Shown piece after piece: positions 1-11,500 of a DNA stretch of 64,000 nucleotides (within the stretch, counting starts at the first letter, position 1; each line of letters starts with the position of its first letter). Origin of the DNA: Angiostrongylus vasorum (Eukaryota > Nematoda > Chromadorea > Rhabditida > Metastrongylidae); NCBI GenBank assembly GCA_018806985.1, contig JADANN010000042.1, forward strand, positions 353,146 through 417,145. The letters run 5' to 3'. The position numbers were made by a program, and so were the translations under genes. The notes under the pieces are model-generated. The model worked only from the letters and a program-made list of their open reading frames with translations. It was not told where the DNA came from and made no database searches.

Positions 1-3000
1 ACACATGCGAGTCTCATACTGTGACCTGTAAAACAACTGCAGCTGCGGTTACAGCTGATTAACTTTGTTTACGAACACGTCCGCCCAATGTGTAGATGGT
101 CGTCCTAGTGGACGTTTGCGTTCTCTTAGAGTCCATTCCACTGTTCTTTTCGTCCATCTGTCGTCCGTTCTTCTCATTATTTGACCGGCCCATCTATGTT
201 TCGTTATCGATGTATATTCTCTTGGATCTCGAAAATGTGACAGATTTCGAAGGTCATAGCTTCGCATTCCGGCTATATACTGAGAGTGCCGGTTATATTT
301 CAGAATGCAACGCTCAAACGCTCTGTCAGTACTGCGAAGCATTCTTGACGTAGTTGAAGTAACCCACGTCGCCGCAGCATAACAGAGAGCTGGGAGGACT
401 GTAGAATCGAAGAGACGAGCGCGGATTTTTGGGTCTTTCAGTTGGTCGGTGGCTGCTTTGAGAGGCCCGAATGCGGCCGAAGCTGCTCTCCTTCTTCTAT
501 CTATTTCCTCCTTCATGTTGTTTTTCATGTTCATTGATCGCCTAAGGCATACGTACGAGGTGGTCTCTGCAATGAGAGAGCCATCCAATTCAATTTTTTC
601 GTCTTCGCACCCCTGGGTTTTTCATGAACTGAGTCTTCTTTCAATTTATGCCAGTCCGATCTTTTTCCCCGCTTCGTTGAGCTCGTTGGTCATCATCTCT
701 GCTTTGCTAATGCTTCTTGAGAAGATGACAATGCCGTCGGCAAAACGAAGATTTGATAGAAATTTTTCATCAATACGTATGCCTTTCTCATCCCGATCGA
801 GTGACTTCATTATCCACTGCAGTGCGGCACTGAACAGCTTTGGCGATAATGTGTGGTCCTGTCGAACTCTTTTTCCTTTGGGTATGGTAAGAGGTCGATG
901 GAAAAGCTGTATTTTCGTAATGCAATTCCGATAACAGTCGCACAGAGTTCTTATGTATGCAGGACGGGTCCACTCCTTGGTCGACGAGCGCTGATAGGAT
1001 TGCATTCGTTTCCACACTGTTAAACGCTTTTTTATAGTCGAAAAAGGTTAGGACTAGAAGCAAGTGGTATTCCCGACAAATTTCGATGGCCCCGGACACA
1101 GTTTGGATGTGGTTCATACAGCAAAATCCTTTCCGAAATCCTGCTTGTTCGATTGGTTGTGCCTCATCCAATGTCCTTGATATGCGCGAGAGAATAATCT
1201 TCGTGAAGAGCTTGTAGAGTACACTCAACAAGCGTATGGGACGATTGTTACGAAGATCCCTTCGGTCTCCTTTCTCAGGCAGGATGGCCGTGCACGACCT
1301 CCTCCACTGGTCTGCGATTTTTTTCTTTTTGAAGGTAGGCTGTCATATGATTTGCGTGAAGTACAAGTAAATTGTGGTTTCCAGCTCTAAGGAAATCGGC
1401 GGGGATATTGTCTGGTCCTGCAGCTGTGCCTCTTTTCATGCTTTCTATCGCAATTTGAACCTCCGATGGAAGAATTCCAGGTGGTTTTTTTTCCAGCAGG
1501 GGATATTGGGGGTCCGGGAAACGGAAAAGGTTGTTGTAGAACGCTTCCGTTATTAATTCCATATCATGACGGGAACTTTTGACGATCCCATCTTCGTTCA
1601 TCAGGGCTGACAGCGGAACATTATAATCACACAAGTCCCGACGGCATTGTTTCAGACTGCTTCTTTTTTTCTGCTGCTTCCAGTAGTTTCTTCTGCTTGT
1701 ACCGTTGTAGATCTTCCTGCAAAGCTATTCTGCAGCTGGCATTTATTACTAGGCATGTCAAACGTGTTGCAGCAGGATCAAGCCTCAATTTCCTTCTCTT
1801 TTCGAGAAACTCATTAGTAGTAGTGGAGATGCGGTCCGATCATCCTGCTTGAAGAATTCATGCAAGTTCGGCACAACATTTCAGTCCTTCGACAAGTAGC
1901 TCGTAGCCTTCGGTTGGGGATTCTTTAATCTGCCAATCACGTTTGGATAGCGCTTCGTCAGAATGTTCTCGTCATATACAGCTCGACTTTTTTGCTCGTG
2001 GTCAATGACATGGATTCTTTGCCAGCTTACGGCTGAATCGAATCTTCGCGCGAAGAAGGCGGTGAATGAAACCAGTACAGAATGACGGGACAACCATTGT
2101 GTCAAGTAGGCACCATCTTCTGTTTGTCAGAATGTGGTCGATGTCCGCATGAATCATGCCGTTAGGAGACTCCCATGTCTAGCTGCGGCTTTTATTTCAT
2201 CTGAAAAAACGAATTTCCATGAAGGAGACATGCTGCGGATAAGAGTCCTGCTAGACGGCTTCCATTCTCATTTCTTTCTCCTAATCCAAAATTTCCGATC
2301 CTGCATTCGCTTTCGTTGGTCTTTCGTATTCTGGCGTTTAAGTCCCCGACAACAAATTTATGGTATGCTTTATCATTGCGGATAACTTCCTCCAACTGAT
2401 AGTAGAATGCATCTAATTCGTACTCATCAGCTGCGCCGGTCGGTGCATAGCAGTTGATGATTGTGGTCTTCTTATGATATGTCAGTTAAAGACGTAGGAC
2501 GGCTATGCGAGGGGAAAAGAATCTTGTATGAGTCGACGAGATGGACAGCAGACGGGTGGGCGATAATAAAGCCTACGCCGCCGAGATTTCGTGACGGGAC
2601 CTTTTCTCCACGGGTGATAAGGGTCCCGTTGTTTAGTTGGCCGATGTCGGTCTTACTGATTTTTTGTTTCATGTAATGCTATCACATGAAATTTAAAGCG
2701 ATCTCCGGCTACAAGAAGATCGTGAAGACCGGCGTCTGTGGAGAGTGTTCTGGCATTCTACGTGACAGTAAGAAACAATCTCCATGGCGTGTCGTGCGTG
2801 TGTTCGTCGTATGCGGTTCCAACGACGTTCTGCGTAACCCGAAAGCGTCACAGACGGGAGCACGCAGTGTGCGGTTTACTGAGGCTGGCCTATTGCTGGT
2901 CGTGCAACTTGGCCCTCCCTGGAGTCCTGACGCAACCTTGCAAGGGCGTATCCAGGTCTTCACCACGATGTGGACCAGAGGGAGGTGTATTTTCGGCGAC

Positions 3001-3030
3001 GAATCCTTCGCTCGGCCTTCCTACTAGTTG
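1..3030 (-). mobile_element. RTE-type non-LTR retrotransposon, family 1, copy 1 (3' end cut by window)
   Basis: A decayed retrotransposon reads on the minus strand, from a 5' end near 3030 to past the left edge. Endonuclease pieces lie at 2672-2472 (GGVGF) and 2395-2192 (VVGDLNARI). Reverse transcriptase pieces lie at 1634-1275 (AGPDNIPADFL), 1231-788 (QAGFRKGF) and 1017-646. The C-terminal region is at 588-49 and ends WADVFVNKVNQL. The RT catalytic box reads FADG (about 733-744) where active enzymes have FADD, and stops and frame breaks separate the pieces, so this copy is dead. Positions 1-48 match the 3' untranslated region of the copy that ends near 43385. Plus-strand open frames here are shadows of these domains. 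Confidence 0.9.
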
Positions 3031-3175
3031 ATTCGGAGAGATGTTAAAACCGAAATCAGAAGCGAAAGTAGGAATGAAAAAGTAACCGACCGCTCAAGGA
3101 CGATGTAGAAGCCCTATCATTTATATACATTACCAACTATTTCTCATCTAGTAAAACAAGATTATCACTTTTCAG

Positions 3176-3291
3176 ATACAGAGGACATTTCAATTACTTA
3201 TGGTCAAAATCTTCATCCTATGGATCCATTTTCGGTCGCCATACCAGACACTGTTCCGAGAAGGAGCAGCAGAAGTACTGAATCAATCGTG
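3176..3291 (+). CDS. Gene A, internal exon: paralogue of gene B exon 6
   Basis: An isolated exon lies between a CACTTTTCAG acceptor and a GTG|GTGAGC donor. It reads TEDISITYGQNLHPMDPF and then a basic stretch (PRRSSRS). Gene B exon 6 (19639-19760) reads [18 protein letters not shown] followed by PRRRRD. Both exons start in phase 1 and end in phase 0, so the match extends to gene structure. I infer a tandem family in the same orientation. The upstream exons are not visible; the RTE at 1-3030 fills that space, so they lie outside the window or were lost. Function is unknown. The following exon could not be fixed with certainty (see 3675-3807). Confidence 0.65.
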
Positions 3292-3674
3292 GTGAGCTAT
3301 TTGGTCATTAACGTGATGTGTAAAACATAGTTTGAAAATCAACGTATGAGAAGTTCAAAAGGAATTAAGTAATAATGACACTCATCCAGTAATTAATCTT
3401 GAATCAAAATGTTAGCAACGAAAAGCTGGTAGCATTTGTATTCTAATTCAAAGACGGAACTTTTCATTAACGCAGAAAATGTGATTTTGTTGAGTGCCCA
3501 GAAAGGGATGCTGCGAGTTCGAAAGGATCTTGAGGTCCCGAATTTTGTTAAAATCTCAACATCCTCATGGTTTATTTTTTTTGTGATTAAGTTTCACTCG
3601 AACTTAAAAGTACAAATTTCTACTATGCAGATTTGGTTAACTTTTTGATTTTGTCCAATCCAATTTTTTTTCAG

Positions 3675-3807
3675 ATCAGGTCCAAAGATCGCCGTTGAAC
3701 GTCTCTCCTTTGTTGCTGAAGACGAAGCAGCAGATCCAAAAAGTACGCACTTATGTGTGTCAGGGGATGTCTGCAAAAAAACCGATCTTGACCATTTAAA
3801 ACACTGA
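3675..3807 (+). CDS. Possible 3' exon of gene A
   Basis: After a strong TTTTTTTTTCAG acceptor, one frame stays open to a TGA at 3805. It contains SGPKIAVERLSFVAEDEAA and later two cysteines (LCVSGDVCKK). A possible donor (GTACGC at 3743) would make it an internal exon instead. The reading phase (2) does not fit directly onto the exon ending at 3291, so an intermediate exon would be needed. It shows no clear likeness to gene B exon 7. It is listed because composition and acceptor look genic. Confidence 0.35.
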
Positions 3808-3954
3808 TGATTAATTAACCCAAGTTACAGCGTTCTCACATGATTGTAGGATATTACTAAGCACTATAACGAACCCTAGTTGCTATGATATCTTAGCTGA
3901 TTTTAAGATTTTATTGCTCATCCAGGGATAATCAGATAGCGAAAGTCTCTGTGT

Positions 3955-4111
3955 GACCCCATTTCTAAACACTTCGAATTTCCGGTTTACGGCCGTTCAA
4001 TTTTTGGACAAAGCGCTCAGCGCCATTCTTGTAGATCGCTTCTTCTTAATCTTGCTTCTCGTCCTGCATAGTGACATCTTCCTCAACTTGTCCAAGAACT
4101 TCTACCGTATC
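3955..4111 (-). pseudogene. Possible broken exon on the minus strand
   Basis: After a CTGTAG acceptor, a minus-strand frame reads 21 codons (VLGQVEEDVTMQDEKQD), meets TAA at 4048-4046, and then stays open for about 30 more codons of protein-like composition (YKNGAERFVQKLNG). It may be a terminal exon with coincidental downstream openness, or a remnant with a nonsense mutation. I do not recognise it. The rest of 3810-4550 holds nothing else I can support. Confidence 0.25.
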
Positions 4112-4550
4112 CTACAGATCACGAAAATATCGATTCTACTAGTTGTTTTGGTACACAAACACTATACTAGTTACTGTTGGGCCTCGATTTCTTCATCAAT
4201 CTAGCTCCTACACGCAACTTCATTCGTTGCTATTCCTCACTTTTCGACACATTGTTTGCTCTAAAATAACACCAACTATCCATTTTTAATCACAGCGATT
4301 TGCACTTTGCAAAAAAAAATGAATCAATAAGTGTGAGATGATAACCTATTGATAATTAGAACTTCTTCTACACTCTTATTGTTCCAATGTTGGCGTGAAG
4401 TATTTAAAATGCAGCGTAGTAGTGGCTAGAGGTTCTCTGTAATATATAGGTCATTGGCTCTATCCTGCTCCTAAGGCTATGAAATCACCCATAAGTCTGC
4501 AGTCGGCAATGATATATAAAATTTGAGAGTTAACATACATTAACTTGACA

Positions 4551-5185
4551 CCTTGTTGGATTTATCAAGCTAACACGAGATTAATGAAGATGTTTATTCG
4601 GGCAACGTGTCCACGTTTTCGTCTTTATCAGAGCGGATGATCAGAGTCAATGGCCTACAGTTGTTCGCACCCACCATGTGATGGTCCACAGTAGTTCGCG
4701 CTCTCGATCTGGTGTCTTCGTCATCATATCGAGTCGGCGTTCTTTAGTGGAGAACCGTTCCAATGAGGCAACCTCACCGGCCAGCGTTTTTTTGTACAGG
4801 AAGGTTGCTGTTGATAATGACTATCCGTTGATAAGATTTCTATTTTTTTATGAATACATTTGTCAAACCGGGAATTCACTTTGACTATTCATACCGAGAT
4901 TAAAAGAAACTCGGTTTTGAAACTTTGTTAAGCTTATCAAAGAATGATTACACGTTAATAACTAAATTTTCAACGGATAATCTATTTTCAGAGTCGATAC
5001 TATGTTAGCTAACACATAGAGAACAGCAAAACCACTTTCTCAAACCGCCCGTCATTTAACCTCAGTAGCAATAATATCGATCGACACCATATCAAATAAA
5101 CGAACGTCTGTGAGCCAATGACTCGGATCATCGGCTCTGATAAAAACGAAGACGCCGAAGCATTAGGGCTTAACAGCCCAAGAAA
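4551..5185. repeat. Foldback element, degraded copy
   Basis: The left arm starts near 4551 and includes AAGCTAACACGAG and a minus-strand copy of the CTGAAGA...GAAAC motif (4600-4640). A right arm in opposite orientation carries the same motif near 5120-5160. The left half matches the foldback elements at 17551-17968 and 34831-35236, but the centre lies in the reverse direction relative to 34831-35236 and diverges after about 4870. Confidence 0.5.
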
Positions 5186-5561
5186 CAGTGATTATTACTA
5201 TCGATGACAGTCGGTTTGAAATGAATTAATTTAACACATTGAGAGGTCATCGTAAATCATTGTGAAGCATATGTATGAACCCATTCATCTCTATGAACAG
5301 CGCCGAAAGCGAACGCTTTGTCCTTTTGTCTTCTTTCATTTAATATTAAGTATTTGAATGCTTTGAGTGTTTTGATCTGTTCCAATAGAAATTAAAACAA
5401 TTGTTTCTCCTACACTTCTGTTTTCTCAAAAGTTCGTGGTTGTCGTGCGTTGCTTCCGTTGCGTCTTACTGGCAAGTATTTAAGAATAGATTTTGAGATG
5501 ATAGATCGGATTCCAATCCTATGTTGGTGTTTCTATTCCACTCATTCTTGATGTCAGATTC

Positions 5562-5575
5562 TTTTTAGATAAATG
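5562..5575 (+). promoter_or_regulatory. Probable spliced-leader acceptor and start codon of gene B
   Basis: CTTTTTAG ends at 5568 and the ATG follows at 5573-5575. Such a short leader after a consensus acceptor is what SL trans-splicing produces in nematodes. It supports this ATG as the start. No TATA-like or other promoter element was judged credible upstream. Confidence 0.55.
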
Positions 5576-8500
5576 TGGTGGCCGATAGTTTTGTGGTGTT
5601 GCACCTGCATTGGTGGCATCTCTTATGATGATTGTGCTGATGATAACGAAAAATCGCTTTTGCGGCGAATTCGTGAACGGTCAAAAAATTGCAAAAAATA
5701 ATGAGATGAGTACCGAAGAAAACGAAGAAGCAGATGAATATTATGGTGCAAATGGAGGTAGCAATTTGGACAAGTTTCTCTACAAACGTCTTAAGCAGGA
5801 TGCTAATGGAGAGCCAAAGGCGAGGCGGCTCACTCCGAATATATATGTGATCCCAGGTGATCCATGAATAAGTTTCTATTTAATCATTAATTTAGTGGTT
5901 TGCTGGCCTGTGTTCTAACTAGTTTTTTCCTGAGATTTTCTTTTTATCAAGAGATACAGCCAGTGGTTAAACGATAGCACCTGGTTACTTACTTAGCTTG
6001 GGAAGAACATCGGAGTTTATATTGGAAGAGGTGGTGAAAAGTCGACCAAAATCAAAAAAACATAACCGCTCAGGCGAACGCAAAATCAAGTGTTGGAGAA
6101 AGGCTTACAACTAAGATAGCGACCGGCGAGTGCTCATTCCTTCTGTGATGGAGCTGAACCATTTGCAAATATGAGTCACCTAAGTATGGTAATCTTATTA
6201 GCTTACACGGGGTTGACTAAAAGAATGATCTACTCGGCCGCCATTTCGACGTCCTCGCCTTCTTCAGAGCCGGATCGATCCGAGTCGATGATTCACAAGT
6301 GGTTGTCATTGCGATGTGACTGTTGTCGCATCCTGTTGAATCCAGTGAGTTGGAACACTGATTGAATGAGGAATCTCACTCGACGGTGACCTTCCTATAC
6401 AGGACAGACGTTGATCCACTGCCTTATTCAGTATGATCTGCACTTTTTGGCTGCAATGCATCCTGCAGCAGTTGGTATTTAATTAGCTGACACATAGCGT
6501 GACAATATTTTAAAAACCGACTTTCCACACACCTCCCGCAAAAATAATAATCAATGTATTGGTTACTACTTTTGCCGAGGTTTAATGAAAATCGGTCTCT
6601 AAGACACCCAGATTTAAGCAAAACAAAAGTGTTTTCTACGCAAACGGTTTCTGAGGATAATGATTGCAATTTCCTAGTAAAATCACCCGTCAGCGGGATT
6701 GATCTGGAGAGCCCAAATCGGCAACGAACCCAGTTAAGCTGTGGCTGCAGTTGTAATCACAATTTTAACTTATATTATTTCTCTTTTTAACGGCAGGGTA
6801 TGTATTGCATTGGGTGATTGCTGATGGCAAAAAGATCGATAGAACTAGCTGAGAACAGGCGAAACGAAGGACCCGCATGGTGTGGTGGTGAACGCGTTAC
6901 TCCCCGGAAAAGACAATAGCGCGTTCGTTCCCCACCGCAGACACCTGCGGTCCGGAGTTTTGCAAATATCTTAGCATCATTAAAGTTATATAACGCTAAC
7001 AATGCTTGATGAAGTCGAATGTATGGCACATCCCTCAAAGATTGATCAATGCCGAGAGCACTATCCTTTTTTGCATAAATTTTCAATAGATTTTTACGGA
7101 ACAACTGAGCGTTGAGCTGAATGCCATATACGAATTCTATGCAGTGAGAATAATGAAGAGTAACAGTAGTAAAATGAATGATCGAGGTTGAATTCAATAG
7201 TGATTTATTACCAGAATTTTGAGAATACCTAGATTTACTCTTGCTAAGGTTAAAGACATGCGTGGATGTTTAAAGTCGGTATCGAGAAAGTCAAGAAACT
7301 TTTGAAATAATAGAGGTGCTTAACTCGCTAACGCAATTTGAGTACGCCGTAATTTTTCTGCTCATTCAAGTAACAACCACGTGGTGCCAAGCGAACAAGA
7401 GGGAGAGCTCATTGATTGTCAATTTTCTGTAGGTTCAAAAAAAATTCGTCCCACTCTTTGATGGCTCCTCTTCCCTAATAGCTCTATGAAGGCAAAAAAC
7501 AAGAAAATCAATTTTTCTGAATGCTTCTTGAATTTATCGTCCTTGGTAAGCTGATGCGTGGTGATTAACTGTCTTCTTGATGAGCAAACATGAGGAAGGC
7601 ATGCCAGCATTTATTTGTACTGAATAGCTCACATTTCCGAGGTTTCGTCTTCCTCAGAGCTGGGTAAAGTCAAAGTGACAGACAATTCACTCAGTCAAAC
7701 AAATCGCGCAGTGAACAGCTTTTTAAACATTCACCATTTTGCTGTTCTTATGTCCTCCACTTATTATTGGAGACCAGCCGCACGGTGTCTTACCTAGGCC
7801 AGGAATGTGTCTGTCTAAGGTCAAAGAATCAGGCTCAGGTATGGCGCTAGTCACGCTTGATCAAAAAACACTACTCATTGCAGTTCATTTATAGATTCTG
7901 GAAACTTATCCAAACCCTTCAAGAGTTTTATGCGCCAATGCTTTGAATTCCTGTCCGTTATGTCTCTATGTACTATAATCATACGGTCGAGTACTTGCTT
8001 TCACTTTAGATTTAGCATCTAAGCTTTCTTTCATACGGACGCAGAGTGTTCTACCCGTTTCGTCAAAGTATTCGTCCCACACACATTACAAGAGATGAGG
8101 TACACCGCACCCGAACTCATGCAATCACCATCTCTGCCGTTAGGGCAAATTCTACAATTGCCCCTTGAGCATAGGTGGTCATAAAGATGGTTACGAACTA
8201 GCTGACGTCTTAGATTGTTCTGCATTATTTTAATCACTGCTACCGACCTACTTATACCAGCGTCTTTCAAGCAAAGTTTTATGTGTGCTTATTTTGTTTG
8301 AAATAAAGAGCAGGGTAAACGGGACCACATTTTCATTAGACCTATCGTTTTGGAGGCGAGTTCCTCTAAACCTCCCCCGAGTAGCTACCGCTTCGTAGGC
8401 ATTGGAAATGGCTATTTTCAGCTCCAAGTTTAGAGATTCTTTCTTTTTCTCTCTTCCTGCATAGAAACTGGTTGCTTTATGAACCATCTTTCTTACAAGT

Positions 8501-11500
8501 GCCTTTTTAGTATGTGAAGATTGAGAGGGAGAGGCGATAAACAAAAGTGTTTTTGTTACTTTGATTTCGGTAGTGGTGTATCTGTTTTCAGAAAGGTTGG
8601 TCTGAACGTTCAAAAGTGGAAGCGAGCCTTTCTTCGGTTTCTCTCAGGTGAAATTTATCTATTCTGTTTGTTTAGCCCACGGATCTCCCTCATATGAGGG
8701 ATCCCGATAGCCGGTTAATCGCGAGGCTGTGTGACGCGTTCTCAGGTGGCGGATAGAGGGTTAATCGCGGACGAAAAGCCACCTTTGCGGGGCGGTTAGG
8801 AGTCGCCTCCAGCAAATAGGTTCGATGTCCACTCTGGAAGAGCCTAGTAGCAAGCTACCCGTGAGTGCACCCAGCCCCCACGTTCAGAGCCCAGCAAGCT
8901 ATACGTGGGTATCAAAAAGCTAAAAACAGTGGAAGAAACGGGCCCCCGTTCTCCAGACCCCCGAAAGAGCCCCCAAATCGGCAGCGTTTGGTAGGATGAG
9001 TACGAGAGGCTACTAAAATCTCAGGGCCAGTGGAAGCTGCTTGGATTGCAAAGAACTAAGGTGACGATCTGTACCTACAGTGCACTTACCCTTGCACCCG
9101 GGTCCTTGACAAAAAGACTTGCTCATTCAAGCAAGCTTTTCAACGCCGTCCGTGACACTGGGCTGTTCCTCAGAACGTGGGACAGTAGAGGAGTAGGCGG
9201 CGTCGGCGTTCTCGTCAACACGAGTTTCTCCATGAACATTGACCCAATCGAACAACTAACAACCCGAATCGGACGTTTACCACTAAAAAGATGTGGATCA
9301 ATACCGGCTTTGACAATCCTCGTCGTTTACGCGCCGACATTAAACTATGACGAAGAAGTCGAAGCGTTCTATATGGACCTGGAGAAGTTCTACACAGAGG
9401 ACCATGCATTCTTCAAGGTCATCACTGGAGACTTCAACGCCAAGATTAAACCAAGAAGAAGGTCTGAAGAACGTCACATTGGGACCCACGGTTTAGAATG
9501 GAACGAACAGGGTGAGCGACTGTCTGAGTTTATCATGGCGATCAAGACAATCCATGGTAACTCACAATTCCAGAAGCCCCACCCCTAAGCGCTGGACGTG
9601 GGAGTCTCCCAATGGAGAGTACCATAACGAAATAGACCACATCATAGTAAATAAAAGGTTTTGCTTAGCCGATGTCCCTATTGCCCCAAATTCTAAACGG
9701 GATCAGCCCACCGTCTCCCTTCGTGCAAGATTCTATTTATTGTGGAAAGGAGAAAAACCATCTAATTTCGAACACCGAAGTCCCAGAACCACCGTAAACC
9801 GGGACTTATTCAATTCATTAGTCGGCTGTTGGGAAGATGCCGTTGTCGTCGATAACATCGACTAGGAATACGATCGGCTCATTCAACATCTTCACGTTAG
9901 CGTTATGAAAGCTCAGAGTTCGAAAGTCACCAAGAGACGTCTGTCTCCAGAAACACCCGAGCTGATACGCCAGCGTAGAATCGTACGAGCTGCAGACAAC
10001 CGCGAACTAACATCCCAAAACAGTGCAGGCAGGCGATAAAAGAAGATCTTAAAGAGAAAAGTGCAGCAATAATGGACGAGGCTGCAGAGGGTGGGAAAAA
10101 GCATTCGCAAAGCCCACCGAAGCCTCGCGAATTACAAGACCAAGTTGATTGTACTCCGCCGCCCAGACGGAGCAGTTACAGCGTCCAGAAATGCAATCGA
10201 GAAAATCATTCACGAATACTACTCAGATCTCTTCGATAGCCACGGCCACCTTCCGTCATATGAAATAAAAGGACATTGTACTAGCAGTTCTGCCTCCCGA
10301 AATCCGACATAACATTTCCTCGGTGAAAAATCGAACAGCACCAGGTCCGGACAGGATAAGACCAGATCACCTGAAGAACCTTCCGCCAGTCCTCGTAAAC
10401 ACACTGGCTCGGTTCTTCACACGTTACCTGTCTGGATGCAAGGTCCCTACTCAGTGGAAGACCAGCAAGACCGTGTTATTTTTCAAGAACGGTGACCTAC
10501 ACAATATAGGCAACCATCGTCCAATCGGCTTCCTCTCTGTCCTCTGCAAACTTTTCACTCGAGTCGTCATAAACAGGAATGACAGAACACTGGACAAGGG
10601 ACAGCCATGTAAGCAAGCAGGGGTTTCGAAAAAGAATTTAGTACGATAGACCACATCCACACGATAACAAGGCTCATTGAAGAATCACTAGAGTACAAAA
10701 GACCGCTCTGTCTCACTTTCATCAATTTAAAGAAGGCCTTTGACTCAACTGAGATAGAAGTAGTCACGGAAACCCTTGATAGCCAAGGAATCCCTACTCA
10801 GTACATAAAGATTCTTCGTGAGCTGTACAAAAAATTTCACAACCAACATACCACCATTCTACAACGATATTATCATTAATGTCAAAAAAGGAGTTAGGCA
10901 AGGCGACACATCTCACAAAAATTATTCACCGCCATCCTCCAGAAGGTCATGCGAACCTTGGAATGGGATAGTATGAGAGTGAAAATCGACGGTCGGCAGT
11001 TACACCATCTTCGCTTTGCTGGTGACATAGCCCTTATAACACCAAACATTAGCCAAACGGAACGTATGCTTGCTGACATTAATAGAGCATATGGAAAGAT
11101 CGGTTTTCGACTAGATCTCACAAAGACGATATTCGTGAGGAACGGATTGGTTTCGTATGCCCCATTCACTTTCAACGGAACGAATGTCTGCGAATGCTCC
11201 AGTTTCGTCAATCTAGATCCGGAAATCAACATAATGAACGACATAGCTCCAGAGTTGAGCAGAAGGAAACGAGCGGCTTGGGGAGTTTTCAACAGCATCG
11301 AGGAAGTAGTGAGGAGAATAAAGAACACCCGACTCCGTGCCCGCCTTTTTCGACTCAGCGGTGCATTCTGCGTTAACGTATGCGTCAGAAACTCGATCGC
11401 TGCGTAAAGAGGATGAAAAGTAACTTAGTGCTATTGAACGCGCAATCGAAACCACTATGCTAGGAGTATCCCGTGTCACGCAATTAAGGGAAGGGATCCG

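Noticed and set aside
96..934. Plus-strand open frames over the left edge
   Set aside because: They are antisense shadows of the minus-strand RTE reverse transcriptase.
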